Shown piece after piece: positions 21,209-30,538 of a stretch of DNA of 64,000 bases (position 1 is the first letter of the stretch; every line of letters starts with the position of its first letter). The DNA is taken from NCBI RefSeq assembly GCF_002917105.1, contig NZ_PQFZ01000001.1:1-64000 (forward strand), given 5' to 3'. The position numbers and the translations under genes were made by a program. The DNA is from Allobosea psychrotolerans. GTDB taxonomy: Bacteria; Pseudomonadota; Alphaproteobacteria; Rhizobiales; Beijerinckiaceae. Below the pieces are notes generated by a model. The model ran no database searches. It saw only the letters and a program-made list of their open reading frames with translations, and was not told where the DNA came from.

Positions 21209-23214
21209 GGTCGCGGCGCCCGCGGGTTCGGGTGCCCGTCGATGCGCATCTGGAAGAGGAAATAGGTCGGCGAACAGAAGCCGTAATCCTTGACCCTATC
21301 GGCCGCGCCGGGGACATCGTCGGGCATCGCCTGGCACATGTAATCCTCACGGCAGAAGCGCGTCGCGCTGCAGGTGCCGCGATTGCCGCGCGTGACGGAT
21401 TGGGCGAGGCAGGCGTCGAAATTATTGGTCGCGACGCAGTCGTCGAAGGCCTTGCCGCCGGCGAGGCCGCAAATCTCGTCGGGCGTCCTGCCGCCCGTAA
21501 AGCCTGCGAAATTCTTGTCGGCGGCGTTGCATTGGCGATAGGCCATGCCGCCGGGCACGCCGATCTTGGCCGGCCGGCAATTGAAGCTGTCCCGAGAGAA
21601 GGTCCTGGCGAAGGCGCCGAACTGTCCGGTCAGCTTGTAGGAGTCGAGATAGGGCTTGCCGATGACCGTCGTGATTGCGCCGGAGAGGCAGGGCTGGCCT
21701 GAAAAATTGCGAGCCTCCTCCAGCTTCAGGCATTGGCCGAGCTCGGTGCCGACGGACGGGTTGGCGATGATCGCCTTGCAGGTCGAGCCGCTGCCGCAGG
21801 TCCAGTTCTCGCCGAAGGCCGGGCGGGCTGTATCGGTGAGGCACGGCATCGTCAGTCCGGCAGTGCGATAGCTGAACGGCGTGCCGGGCTGCCAGCTGGC
21901 GGGCGGCGCGAAGGAGAGCGGACGATAGCGGTCGGGTTCGCGGCCTGCCGCCATCGCCTCGATATAGGCCGCGCGGCGGATGGTCTCGGCGTGGAAATGC
22001 GGGGAGACACCGGTCTTGATCCGGTTCAATGGCGATGTGGTCGCATCGTCGAGCCCAAACATATGGAAGCCGGCCGTCGCATTGGCCTGATGGCAGCCCA
22101 TGCAGGTGCCGTTGTCCAAGCGCTCGATGACGCCGCGCGCCGTGCGGACCAGGCGTGTCGCGCCCAGATCCAGGCCGGCCAGCGCGCCGACCGGCAGGAT
22201 TTCGGTGAAGGGGTGGTTGGCAAGGCGGGCACTGCCGAAGGTCGAGTACGAGATCGCCTTCGTTGCCAGAAAGCGGGTCGGCAGCAGGTAGACGCCCTGG
22301 TCGATCGCCGGAACATGGTCCCGGACATAGTCGACGAGGTCCTTGCGTAGGGCGGCGTCGGCTTTCAGGCGAGGAATGTCGGGGGTGTTCTCGAGCGGCT
22401 TAGGCGAGAGCGTCAGGGCGCTATCCTGTCTCGCGGCGGCGAAGACCCGCAGCAGATAGGCGGCCTGACCGCCGAATTGCGTTTCCATGCCGGAGGGAAA
22501 GCGCACGATCTGCGCATTGATCTCGACCTGTTTCAGGCTCAGCCGGGCCCGCGCGAGGGGGCCGTCGATGATCGCCTTGGCGCTCACGGCAGTCTCCGTG
22601 TTCGCCTGCTGGGACAGCCAGAGCGCGGCCGTATCGTTGCAGGTCTCGCCGGGCAAAGCGGCGGTCGTGAAGACGGCGTTCAGCGTGAAAGGCAGGCGCG
22701 AGGCGAGCTGGCGCTTCAGCTGCCTATCCTCGAACGCGTAGGCGAGGCGATAGATCAGCCGAACCTCGCCGCAGCCGGTCTCGCCGCCCAGGCTGGCGAA
22801 ATCGCGCCGGTCGAGCCGGTTGACGACGGCGCTCAGCCGGAACTGCGCGATCGGCGAATTCAGCCAGCCGAGATCGATGACGCGGCCGACATTGCCGTCG
22901 GTGACTTCGAACAGCTTGCGTCCATTGGCGGCCATCTCGGCGCGCAGGCCCGAGACGTCGTCGCGGACATGGCTCGCGATGATGCGGAAGGCTGCGCTGG
23001 CGCGCGTGAGATCAGCGGTCGAGGAGGCCTGCGCCTGTCCGAGGATCGCGCCGAGCGAAAAGCCCGCGGCTTCGATCTGCCGCAAGGTCGCGACGTCCTG
23101 GACGTCGGTCAGCACAGGTCGGCGACTGGCGGGCTGCTGTGCCGATAGCTCGATGGTCGCCGTTGCCAGAGCGAGCGAGGCGAGGGTGATCCTGAGGCCA
23201 GCCGACCAGCGCAT
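21205..23214 (-). CDS. Secreted Cys-rich protein with a CxxCH haem-binding motif
   Basis: 669 aa from the ATG whose first base is 23214, with GGAGAG just upstream; a GTG 15 bases earlier is less likely. An N-terminal signal peptide (GLRITLASLALATATIELSA) is present. One CxxCH motif (TCMGCHQANA) at residues about 371-375 suggests covalent haem attachment in the periplasm. The last 230 residues hold fourteen further cysteines in a low-repeat arrangement, suggesting disulfides. No domain could be named with confidence. Neighbours (idnO, a transporter) do not suggest a role. It could be a mono-haem electron carrier fused to a Cys-rich binding domain. Confidence 0.75.
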   Translation of the reverse strand: MRWSAGLRITLASLALATATIELSAQQPASRRPVLTDVQDVATLRQIEAAGFSLGAILGQAQASSTADLTRASAAFRIIASHVRDDVSGLRAEMAANGRKLFEVTDGNVGRVIDLGWLNSPIAQFRLSAVVNRLDRRDFASLGGETGCGEVRLIYRLAYAFEDRQLKRQLASRLPFTLNAVFTTAALPGETCNDTAALWLSQQANTETAVSAKAIIDGPLARARLSLKQVEINAQIVRFPSGMETQFGGQAAYLLRVFAAARQDSALTLSPKPLENTPDIPRLKADAALRKDLVDYVRDHVPAIDQGVYLLPTRFLATKAISYSTFGSARLANHPFTEILPVGALAGLDLGATRLVRTARGVIERLDNGTCMGCHQANATAGFHMFGLDDATTSPLNRIKTGVSPHFHAETIRRAAYIEAMAAGREPDRYRPLSFAPPASWQPGTPFSYRTAGLTMPCLTDTARPAFGENWTCGSGSTCKAIIANPSVGTELGQCLKLEEARNFSGQPCLSGAITTVIGKPYLDSYKLTGQFGAFARTFSRDSFNCRPAKIGVPGGMAYRQCNAADKNFAGFTGGRTPDEICGLAGGKAFDDCVATNNFDACLAQSVTRGNRGTCSATRFCREDYMCQAMPDDVPGAADRVKDYGFCSPTYFLFQMRIDGHPNPRAPRP

Positions 23215-23283
23215 CCGCTCTCTCCGCACTGAGGCGCCGTCTCGCTATGATGCAAGGATAGCGAGCGAGCGGCGCCCTCGTCC

Positions 23284-23328
23284 AGAGCGTTTCCGATCCA
23301 TTGGATCGTTCGACAGCTCGAAATCTAG
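23284..23328. repeat. RIME-like repeat fragment
   Basis: AGAGCGTTTCCGATCC and TTGGATCGTTCGACAGCTC match the left half of the 106-bp elements at 47885 and 55031. It ends at CTAG, which provides the TAG stop of the minus-strand transporter gene. Confidence 0.6.
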
Positions 23329-24617
23329 CGCACGCCGAGCCGGCGGCAGAACCACAGGCTGATGATGCTCAGCATGATGATTGCCGTCAGATAAATGCCG
23401 GGGCTGGTGCGGTCGCCGGTCTGGGCGACGAGTGCGGCGGCGACCAGCGGCGTGACGCCGCCGAACAGAAGCTGGCCCAGCACATAGCTCAACGAAATGC
23501 CCGTCGTCCGCCGCCGGACCTGGAAGAGATCCGAGAGCAGGGCCGGTGCGGTCGCGAAATAGCCGGAATACATCACGAAGGCGAGCAGCGCCTGGATGGT
23601 GACAAGCTTGGCAAGCGTCGGCTCCTGCACCAGCCAGATGAACAGCGGGTAGGTCATCAGCAGGCCGATGACGGCGAAGACCAGCATCACCGGGATACGG
23701 CCAACCTTATCGGAGAGATGTCCGAACATCACCGGCATGACCGTGTTGATCAGGCCTGCGACCATCGTGCCGATCAGCGCCTGCTCGGTGGTGAGCTTCA
23801 GCGTGGTGATGGCGAAGGTCGGCATGTATTGGTTCATGAAGCTGCCGGCGGCTCCGGCCGCGACCACGCCCGCGCCGATCAGCACGATGCGCTTGTCATG
23901 AGCGGCGATCTCCCGCAGCGGATTCTTGGCGTGCTCGGTCGTGGCGAAGAGCGGGCTCTCCTGCGCGCGCTTGCGGATGTACCAGGCGACCGGGCCGATC
24001 ATCACGCCGACGATGAACGGGATGCGCCAGCCCCAGGCCAGCACCTGCTCGGGCGTCAGAAGCGTGTTGACCGCATACGCCGAAAGTGAGGCCAGAAGCA
24101 CCGAGAAGCCCGAACAAGCCCACTGGATCGAGGCATAGAAGCCGGCTCGCTTGGGGTCCTGCTCGGCCATCAGCGCGGTTACGCTGCCGAACTCGCCGCC
24201 AGCCGAGAAGCCCTGCACCATTCGCGCCAGGATCAGCAGAACCGGAGCGGCCAGGCCGATGGTGGCATAGGTCGGGAGGATCGCGGTCACGCCCGTGCCG
24301 ACCATCATCAGCAGGGCCGAGAGCACCATGGCGGGCTTGCGGCCCGCCTTGTCGGCATAGGCGCCGATGACCATGGCCCCGAGCGGGCGCACCAGCCAGG
24401 CCGAGGCGAAGGTGCCCAGCCCGAGCAGGATGCCCACCGTTGGGTCGGCAGTCGGGAAGAACAGCTTGGCGAAGACCGGCACGAACATCGCGTAGATGAC
24501 GAGGTCGTACCATTCGAACACTGCCCCGATCGAGCCGGCGAGGACAGTGCGCCGAATCGCGCGGTCACGCTCGGTCTGGGTCAGAGCAACGGGAGGCGCG
24601 AGCGCGATATCGGTCAT
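23325..24617 (-). CDS. MFS transporter, metabolite:H+ symporter (MHS) family
   Basis: 430 aa from the ATG whose first base is 24617; AGGAAG precedes it, and longer in-frame extension is not membrane-like. About twelve hydrophobic segments. GAVFEWYDLVIYAMFVPVF is the characteristic first helix of MHS permeases, with GAYADKAGRKPAMV and GHLSDKVGRIPVM as the two MFS signature loops between helices 2-3 and 8-9. The family imports organic acids, betaines or amino acids; the substrate is unknown. The start codon overlaps the stop of an oxidoreductase remnant (ATGA), implying a former operon, and a divergent IclR regulator lies upstream. Confidence 0.92.
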   Translation of the reverse strand: MTDIALAPPVALTQTERDRAIRRTVLAGSIGAVFEWYDLVIYAMFVPVFAKLFFPTADPTVGILLGLGTFASAWLVRPLGAMVIGAYADKAGRKPAMVLSALLMMVGTGVTAILPTYATIGLAAPVLLILARMVQGFSAGGEFGSVTALMAEQDPKRAGFYASIQWACSGFSVLLASLSAYAVNTLLTPEQVLAWGWRIPFIVGVMIGPVAWYIRKRAQESPLFATTEHAKNPLREIAAHDKRIVLIGAGVVAAGAAGSFMNQYMPTFAITTLKLTTEQALIGTMVAGLINTVMPVMFGHLSDKVGRIPVMLVFAVIGLLMTYPLFIWLVQEPTLAKLVTIQALLAFVMYSGYFATAPALLSDLFQVRRRTTGISLSYVLGQLLFGGVTPLVAAALVAQTGDRTSPGIYLTAIIMLSIISLWFCRRLGVR

Positions 24618-24889
24618 GACATTGGTCTTCCTGCTGGAGGGACACCGCGCTGCGGCTCGCGAGTAAAACGGCTGATGGAGAAGACCTCGATCGGCGTTGG
24701 GCTTTCGCCGTCGCGGATGAGTTCGGCCAGGACCTCGTCGACGCCGGGCGCGATCTGGAAGCCCGTGCCGACGAAGCCGAAGGCGTGTCGCCGGCCCTGA
24801 CCTCGCGCGCCTGCCCGTCGAGCAGCAATGCGATGGCCGCATGATCCTTGCGTGCGAGGCGACGGAGCAGCGGCATCTGCGCCGCTCAC
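24614..24889 (-). pseudogene. Remnant of a DAO-family FAD-dependent oxidoreductase (C-terminal end)
   Basis: The frame encodes GFVGTGFQIAPGVDEVLAEL, then an IEVFSISRF-like ending, which matches the last 45 residues of glycine/D-amino-acid oxidase-type flavoproteins. The residues before this are not family-like, and the remainder of the expected 350-plus residue enzyme (FAD-binding GxGxxG) is absent upstream, where the divergent IclR promoter starts. I therefore read it as a truncated or frameshifted relic. Its TGA overlaps the transporter ATG, the usual sign of an operon. Full loss against frameshift cannot be settled by eye. Confidence 0.55.
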
Positions 24890-25084
24890 AGCAATCCGAC
24901 GGGAAAGGCGTCGAGGCCAAAGGCGACGCGTGCGTCATCATCGACAAGGCTCGGCGATGACAGCCTCGGAAAACCCATCGGCATCTCGAGCGGAAAGCAC
25001 GCAATCGACCTCGGATCAGCCCACCGGACTGCGGTGCAGCGAGGAAAGCGCCACCATCGAGATGGGTCAACGGCGAATTCCACA
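24890..25084. other. Degraded region between oxidoreductase remnant and IclR promoter
   Basis: No gene was supported. On the minus strand a short frame (about 24886-25083) contains MPMGFPRLSSPSLVDDD and might be another piece of the decayed oxidoreductase, but no motif confirms it. The composition resembles coding DNA rather than promoter DNA up to about 25080, where it turns sharply AT-rich. Confidence 0.4.
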
Positions 25085-25104
25085 TGACAAAATTTTTATT
25101 GTCA
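25085..25104. promoter_or_regulatory. Inverted repeat TGACAA-N8-TTGTCA upstream of the IclR-type regulator
   Basis: TGACAA (25085-25090) and TTGTCA (25099-25104) are perfect complements separated by an A/T-only 8-base spacer, in the AT-rich gap between the divergent regulator and transporter genes. The position and symmetry suit an operator used by the adjacent IclR protein for both directions. TTGTCA could also serve as a -35 element, but no properly spaced -10 was found. Confidence 0.5.
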
Positions 25105-25137
25105 TAATTTCGCTATATAGAATTTTATCGTGATGTC

Positions 25138-25974
25138 ATGAGTGGTGCTGTCGATATCGCTGAAACTGCCGGGCCCCAATCTAGCTTGCGTCGGGCCCTG
25201 GCCCTGCTCCGCGTCATCGCGGCGGGCGATGCCGCCGGCATGCGGCTGAAAGACATCGCCCTGACAGCCGGCTGCGGCCAGCCGACGGCTCATCGCGCCT
25301 TACGCGACCTGATGGCGGAGGGTTTCGTCGAGCAGGCAGCGGGCGGCAAGCGCTATCGGCTCGGGCTCGACTTCTTCGTGCTGGCGGCGCGGGCGGGTCA
25401 GGCCGGAGGCCTGCGCGATCTGGCGCGCCCGGCGTTGCTGCGCTTGTCGGCGACCTTGAGCGACACCGTCTTCCTGCTGGTGCGCAATGGCTATGACGCG
25501 ATCTGCCTGGACCGGATCGAGGGACCCTTCCCGATCCGCACCTTCACCGGCGACATCGGCGGCAAGGTACCGCTCGGCCTCGGCCAAGGCAGCCTCGCCA
25601 TGCTGGCGCATCTGCCCGAGGCCGAGCGGGAGGCGGTGATCCGCTTCAACATGCCCCGCCTGCTCGATCTCGGCTATCTCGACGAGGCGGCGCTGCGTAG
25701 CGCGCTCGACACGACCCGGGCACAGGGTTGGGTCAATCTCAACAAGGGCCTGATCCCAGGCATGGCGGGCGTCGCCGTGCCGATCCTCGATCCCGAGGGC
25801 CGCGCCGTCGCCGCGCTCAGCATCGGCACGCTGGCGGAACGGCTGCGCGAAGAGCGCCTGCCGAACATCGTCGCCATGCTGCGAGTCGAAGCGGCAGCGC
25901 TTGCGGCCCGGCTCAACCCGTTCGACATGACGCTGCGCTATCCCGCGCGCAGCCTCGGCACGATCGCCATGTGA
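25138..25974 (+). CDS. IclR-family transcriptional regulator
   Basis: 278 aa, ATG at 25138. The N-terminal winged helix-turn-helix (SSLRRALALLRVIAAGDAAG, LKDIALTAGCGQPTAHRAL) is followed by the IclR effector domain (GLDFFVLAARAGQ, VNLNKGLIPGMAGVAVPI, LSIGTLAERLREERL). Such proteins bind small carboxylates or aromatics and typically control a neighbouring catabolic operon. Here the obvious target is the divergent MHS transporter plus the decayed oxidoreductase. The AT-rich intergenic inverted repeat is a candidate binding site. Confidence 0.92.
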   Translation: MSGAVDIAETAGPQSSLRRALALLRVIAAGDAAGMRLKDIALTAGCGQPTAHRALRDLMAEGFVEQAAGGKRYRLGLDFFVLAARAGQAGGLRDLARPALLRLSATLSDTVFLLVRNGYDAICLDRIEGPFPIRTFTGDIGGKVPLGLGQGSLAMLAHLPEAEREAVIRFNMPRLLDLGYLDEAALRSALDTTRAQGWVNLNKGLIPGMAGVAVPILDPEGRAVAALSIGTLAERLREERLPNIVAMLRVEAAALAARLNPFDMTLRYPARSLGTIAM

Positions 25975-26322
25975 CAGTCTTGCCATGTGACAAACCTGCC
26001 TCGCAGGCACCAAGGGGGGCTGCGGCGCAGCGGAACGGCTGCCCCGCATTTGACGGGCGCCAAGACTGCTTGGAAAAGAGGTGAGCGAGGAAGAGGTGGC
26101 TGTCGATCGGCGCGAGCGTGGCGGACGGCATCGGCATGACTCATCGCGATCGGAAGCGGACCATAGGCAGGCAATTGCCAGCGAATGCCGTCACCGATGT
26201 GGAATGTGTAGGAAGACTGCGCGTGTGGCGCCTGAGCAACTCCGGTACCGGATCGCGCTTGATCGCCGACAGTTCGAATTGGCCTCCTATTGGCTGACCA
26301 TCTGCCGCATCTCGAGACGGCT
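25975..26322. other. Intergenic region without supported gene (348 bp)
   Basis: Short frames exist on both strands, but none shows a recognisable domain, good ribosome binding site or coding character. No strong palindrome was seen. The left part repeats GCCATGTGACA twice (25967 and 25983 areas), a 10-bp direct repeat of unknown meaning. Confidence 0.5.
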
Positions 26323-26724
26323 TCAGGCTGGCTTGCCATCGCGCGCCTTGCCGGCGCGTTTCTCGAATTCCTGGCGGATCGCCTCGAGTTTCTCCTCGTC
26401 GAGCTCTTCCAGATCGAGCAGCTCCTCGCGCGCGCCTTCAAGCCGCACGATCAGTTCGTCGAGCTTGATCTGCATGGCGGCGCTGTCGCGGTTCTGGCTG
26501 TTCTGGATGATGAAGACCATCAGGAAGGTGACGATGGTCGTCGAGGTGTTGATCACCAGTTGCCAGGTGTCGTTGAAGCCGAAGAAGGGGCCCGACAGGC
26601 CCCAGAGGACGATCACCGCGACGGCGACGACGAAGGTCTGCGGCCTGCCCGCCCAATGCGCCGTCGCCTGGGACAGGCGGGTGAAAAGCGAGCGATCGGT
26701 TAGCGCTGCGACACGAGACGGCAT
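26323..26724 (-). CDS. Low-affinity iron permease family protein
   Basis: 133 aa, ATG with first base 26724 and AGGGGAAA upstream. Two membrane helices (TFVVAVAVIVLWGLSGPFFG and TSTTIVTFLMVFIIQNSQ) are followed by a charged helical tail with DELIVRLEGAREELLDLEEL. The short segment after helix 2 (FIIQNSQNRDSAAMQIKLDE) is diagnostic of the family first named after a yeast iron transporter. In bacteria the function is not established; many members are simply small inner-membrane proteins. It follows fghA on the same strand. Confidence 0.87.
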   Translation of the reverse strand: MPSRVAALTDRSLFTRLSQATAHWAGRPQTFVVAVAVIVLWGLSGPFFGFNDTWQLVINTSTTIVTFLMVFIIQNSQNRDSAAMQIKLDELIVRLEGAREELLDLEELDEEKLEAIRQEFEKRAGKARDGKPA

Positions 26725-26800
26725 GGCGATTTCCCCTGGGCCGGATTTCGACCTGGAGATTCAACGCGTGCGAGGGCTGCCCGTTCCGCAGCCGGATGGC

Positions 26801-27640
26801 TCAGTCGGGCAGCAGGCGCCGCGCATGCCAGCCGATATGCTGGGCCATGAAGGTCGAGACGAAGTTGTAGGAGTGGTCGTAGCTCTCGCGCATCGTCAGT
26901 TCGAGCGGGATCTCGGCCTGGACGCAGGCAAGTTCCAGGAGCCAGGGCCGCAGCCCCTCCTGCAGGAAGCCGTCGGCGGTGCCCTGGTCGACCAGGAGGT
27001 CCTTGAGGCGATGCCCGTCTGCGATCAATGCGGTGGAGTCGTAAGGACGCCATGTCGTCTCGTCCGGCCCGAGATATTTCTCGAAAGCGGGCCGCGACCA
27101 GCCGGCGGTCGAAGGCTGGGTGATCGGCGCGAAGGCCGAGACGGAGGTGTAACGCAGCGGATTCTTGAGTGCGAGCGTGATCGCGCCATGGCCGCCCATC
27201 GAATGGCCAAAGATGCCCTGGCGGCCCATGTCGAGCGGAAAATGCTGGGAGACCAGCGCCGGCAATTCGTCGCGGATGTAGCTCTCCATGCGATAATTCT
27301 TTGCATAAGGCTCTTGCGTCGCATCGAGATAGAAGCCGGCGCCGGAGCCGAATTGCCAGTTGTCCGGCTCGTCGGGAATGCCCTCACCGCGCGGTGAGGT
27401 GTCAGGGCAGATGATGGCGACGCCGTTGGCTGCTGCGGCGGCGCGGTACTCGCCCTTGTCCATGACGTTCTGGTGCGAGCAGGTCAGGCCTGAGAGATAC
27501 CAGAGCACCGGCACCGGCCCGTCCTCGATCTGCTGGGGCAGGAAGATCGCGAAGGTCATCGGGCAGGCGCAGACCGTGCTGTCATGGCGATAGACACGCT
27601 GCGAGCCGCCAAAGGCCTTTGAGGAGGAGATGAGTTCCAT
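26801..27640 (-). CDS. fghA: S-formylglutathione hydrolase
   Basis: Hydrolyses S-formylglutathione to formate and glutathione, the last step of glutathione-dependent formaldehyde oxidation. 279 aa, ATG with first base 27640 and AAGGAT upstream. Esterase-D type alpha/beta hydrolase: VLWYLSGLTCSHQNVM, CPDTSPRG, GAGFYLDATQEPY, and the nucleophile elbow GHSMGGHGA (catalytic Ser), with the C-terminal His in DHSYNFV. It belongs with the class III alcohol dehydrogenase upstream, but a palindromic repeat of about 170 bp separates them. Confidence 0.96.
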   Translation of the reverse strand: MELISSSKAFGGSQRVYRHDSTVCACPMTFAIFLPQQIEDGPVPVLWYLSGLTCSHQNVMDKGEYRAAAAANGVAIICPDTSPRGEGIPDEPDNWQFGSGAGFYLDATQEPYAKNYRMESYIRDELPALVSQHFPLDMGRQGIFGHSMGGHGAITLALKNPLRYTSVSAFAPITQPSTAGWSRPAFEKYLGPDETTWRPYDSTALIADGHRLKDLLVDQGTADGFLQEGLRPWLLELACVQAEIPLELTMRESYDHSYNFVSTFMAQHIGWHARRLLPD

Positions 27641-27669
27641 CGGGTATCCTTCGCAGTTGCACGACCTTT

Positions 27670-27836
27670 GTCATTCCGGGGCTTCGCGGAGCGAAGCGCC
27701 CGGAACCCACGAGCGGGCGAAAACGTACCCGCCCGGTTCGCCAAGGGTCGCACCCAGTCGTGGGTTCCGGGCTCAGCGCGGAGTTTATCCTTGGGCCGAC
27801 CAAAGGTCGGACCCGAGGGCGCTGCCCCGGAATGAC
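27670..27836. repeat. 167-bp composite palindromic repeat inside the formaldehyde operon
   Basis: The ends GTCATTCCGGGG (27670 onward) and GCCCCGGAATGAC (ending 27836) are inverted. Inside, CGGAACCCACGA and CGTGGGTTCCG form a second inverted pair, and GGCCGACC/GGTCGG a third. It fills most of the adhC-fghA gap and is related to the shorter element at 11003-11042. Confidence 0.7.
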
Positions 27837-27879
27837 GCGGTGGTTCAGTGCGTCATGGATGCGGCTAAAGAACGGCCGC

Positions 27880-28992
<1,113 letters not shown>

Positions 28993-29024
28993 CGGATGTG
29001 TCCTTCTTCTGGCGGTTATTGCGG

Positions 29025-29309
29025 TTATTTCAGATAGGGGCGGATGGCGCGCATGATCTGTGCGATCTCCGCCTCGCCGGCTTGCGGCGCGGTCTTCCCG
29101 CTCGTTCTTCCCAGCAAGGTTTCGCGCAGATGGCTTTCGAGAACCTCGGCCATCAGCCCGGTCGCCGCGCCGCGCAGCGCCGAGAGCTGTTGGAGCAGCG
29201 CGCCGCACTCATCGCCGCGCTCGACCGCGAGCACGAGCGCATCGGCCTGCCCTCTGATGCGGCGCAGCCGGGCGATGGCGCGCTTCTTCTCTTCGGGTGT
29301 ATGCGGCAT
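29025..29309 (-). CDS. frmR: FrmR/RcnR-type formaldehyde- or metal-responsive repressor
   Basis: 94-residue all-helical CsoR/RcnR-family DNA-binding protein. [19 protein letters not shown] and [19 protein letters not shown] match the family, with the key Cys (position about 35) that in FrmR reacts with formaldehyde and in RcnR binds metal, followed by a conserved His in ESHLRE. Its position directly ahead of the glutathione-dependent formaldehyde dehydrogenase argues for FrmR rather than a metal sensor. An operator of the expected symmetry overlaps its own -10 region. Confidence 0.92.
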   Translation of the reverse strand: MPHTPEEKKRAIARLRRIRGQADALVLAVERGDECGALLQQLSALRGAATGLMAEVLESHLRETLLGRTSGKTAPQAGEAEIAQIMRAIRPYLK

Positions 29310-29318
29310 GCGATCCGG

Positions 29319-29335
29319 ATACTGGGGTGGAGTAT
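29319..29335 (-). promoter_or_regulatory. RcnR/FrmR-type operator overlapping the frmR -10 element
   Basis: ATACT (29319-29323), a G-rich centre GGGGTGG, then AGTAT (29331-29335): the TACT-G-tract-AGTA layout known for RcnR/CsoR family operators. On the minus strand TATACT (complement of 29331-29336) is a good -10 hexamer, with GCGACA 17 bases further upstream as a possible -35. A repressor bound here would block frmR-frmA transcription. The frmR start codon is 10 bases downstream. Confidence 0.72.
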
Positions 29336-29394
29336 AATGGGCGGACGCTAATATGTCGCTGGCGAGCGTGTCAATGCCGCCCCAGCGGACTTAG

Positions 29395-29430
29395 AATCAA
29401 AACGGCGGCCGCGTTGCCGGGGCCGCCGTT
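29395..29430 (-). terminator. Intrinsic terminator for the outer membrane protein gene at 29460-30362
   Basis: AACGGCGGCC (29401-29410) and GGCCGCCGTT (29421-29430) pair perfectly. On the minus strand the stem is followed by TTGATT, a T-rich tail immediately downstream of the gene. Confidence 0.75.
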
Positions 29431-29459
29431 CAGGACATGCCTGGAAATGGCTCGATCGC

Positions 29460-30362
29460 TCAGAAACTGTAAGACGCTTTCACCTTGACCAGATGCTGGC
29501 TGAAATTGGTCAGGTCGAGATCGCCGGGCTGACCCTTGGCCTTGCCGGCGACCTGGATGTTGTAGGCGGCCGAGAGGGCAAGCTGCTTGGTCGCCTGCCA
29601 GTAGACGCCGGGGCCTGCGAAAGTCGCGTAGCCGGCCTCGGTGCCGAATCCGAGATCGTTGTAGCGGCGCTGATGGCGCACTTCGCCGCTGAGATAGATG
29701 CCGTCCACGGCCTGCCAGGCGAGCGAGGCGCCCAGCGTCAGCGTCGAGCTGCGGCCATAGGGGCTGGGGCCCGTCCAGGTCAGGTCGTGCGAGACGTTGA
29801 GGGCGGCGTAGAGCTTGCCGGGGATCAGCGTCTTGTCGGCAAAAACCCGGATGCCGGTGTTGTAGCCGGTGAAGCGGCTGGCGCCGTCGGGATCGGTGCG
29901 GTTGACGCTGGGGTCGAGCACCACGGTCAGGCCGATGCCGTGGAGGTCGCGGCCGAGCAGCTTGTATTTCATCTCGACGCCAGCGCCGTAGCTGCGCGAA
30001 TCCGCGTTGACGCCGCCGAAGGAAGCGTCGGTGTAGTTGCCGAGCAGATAGGGGCCGACCTCGAGGCAGGGCAGCAGGCCATAAGAGCCCTGGAGCTGGG
30101 CGCTGTGGCTGTTGAGCGTACCGGCGCGCGCACCGAAGCCCCCGCCATAAGTCAGACTCGGGCCGAAGGAGCCCTTATCCGCGACATCGGAGCCGGTGGT
30201 GAAGCCGAAGGCGTCGGTTGGGATGCCCTCGCTCTCACTGCAGGCGGACAAGGTGGCCGGAATCGCCGGCGCGCCCTTGCGCGAGGGCAAATCGGCGGCC
30301 AGCGAGACGGTTGCAGCAGCGGCCGAGCCGAGCAAGGCGAGAGCGAGGGATCTGAACGACAT
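29460..30362 (-). CDS. Outer membrane beta-barrel protein
   Basis: 300 aa from the ATG whose first base is 30362 (MSFRSLALALLGSAAAATVS, a signal peptide ending SLAADL). Its composition alternates Gly and aromatic residues (SFGPSLTYGGGFG, TFAGPGVYWQATKQLALSAA), and it ends in SYSF, typical of a C-terminal barrel strand. It resembles predicted outer-membrane beta-barrels or porin-like proteins of Hyphomicrobiales; substrate unknown. Its upstream region has a perfect 7-bp inverted repeat that may make it metal-regulated. Confidence 0.75.
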   Translation of the reverse strand: MSFRSLALALLGSAAAATVSLAADLPSRKGAPAIPATLSACSESEGIPTDAFGFTTGSDVADKGSFGPSLTYGGGFGARAGTLNSHSAQLQGSYGLLPCLEVGPYLLGNYTDASFGGVNADSRSYGAGVEMKYKLLGRDLHGIGLTVVLDPSVNRTDPDGASRFTGYNTGIRVFADKTLIPGKLYAALNVSHDLTWTGPSPYGRSSTLTLGASLAWQAVDGIYLSGEVRHQRRYNDLGFGTEAGYATFAGPGVYWQATKQLALSAAYNIQVAGKAKGQPGDLDLTNFSQHLVKVKASYSF

Positions 30363-30394
30363 GGGCGGGTTCCGGTTGAGATGAGAGACCCTTA

Positions 30395-30415
30395 TGCAAA
30401 TGCGAATGATTTGCA
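30395..30415. promoter_or_regulatory. 21-bp inverted repeat upstream of barrel protein gene (possible Fur-family site)
   Basis: TGCAAAT (30395-30401) and ATTTGCA (30409-30415) are perfect complements with a 7-base spacer GCGAATG. The sequence as a whole (AATGCGAATGATTTGC) resembles the AAT-rich Fur-family boxes seen upstream of iron or metal uptake genes. It lies 33 bases upstream of the start codon. Which Fur-family protein would bind is unknown. Confidence 0.5.
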
Positions 30416-30538
30416 ATATCTGATTCCGCGATTATCCAGCAAAATCAGGATGCCTGAGCCGGAAAGGCAGCGCGAGAGTCGGCGGCGGCCAGGTTGCGCA
30501 ATGCGACGCAATGTTGCGCTGCGGCAACATGAACGACG

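Noticed and set aside
26081..27397. Plus-strand open frame across the permease and fghA
   Set aside because: It opposes two clear minus-strand genes and has no recognisable domain; composition effect.
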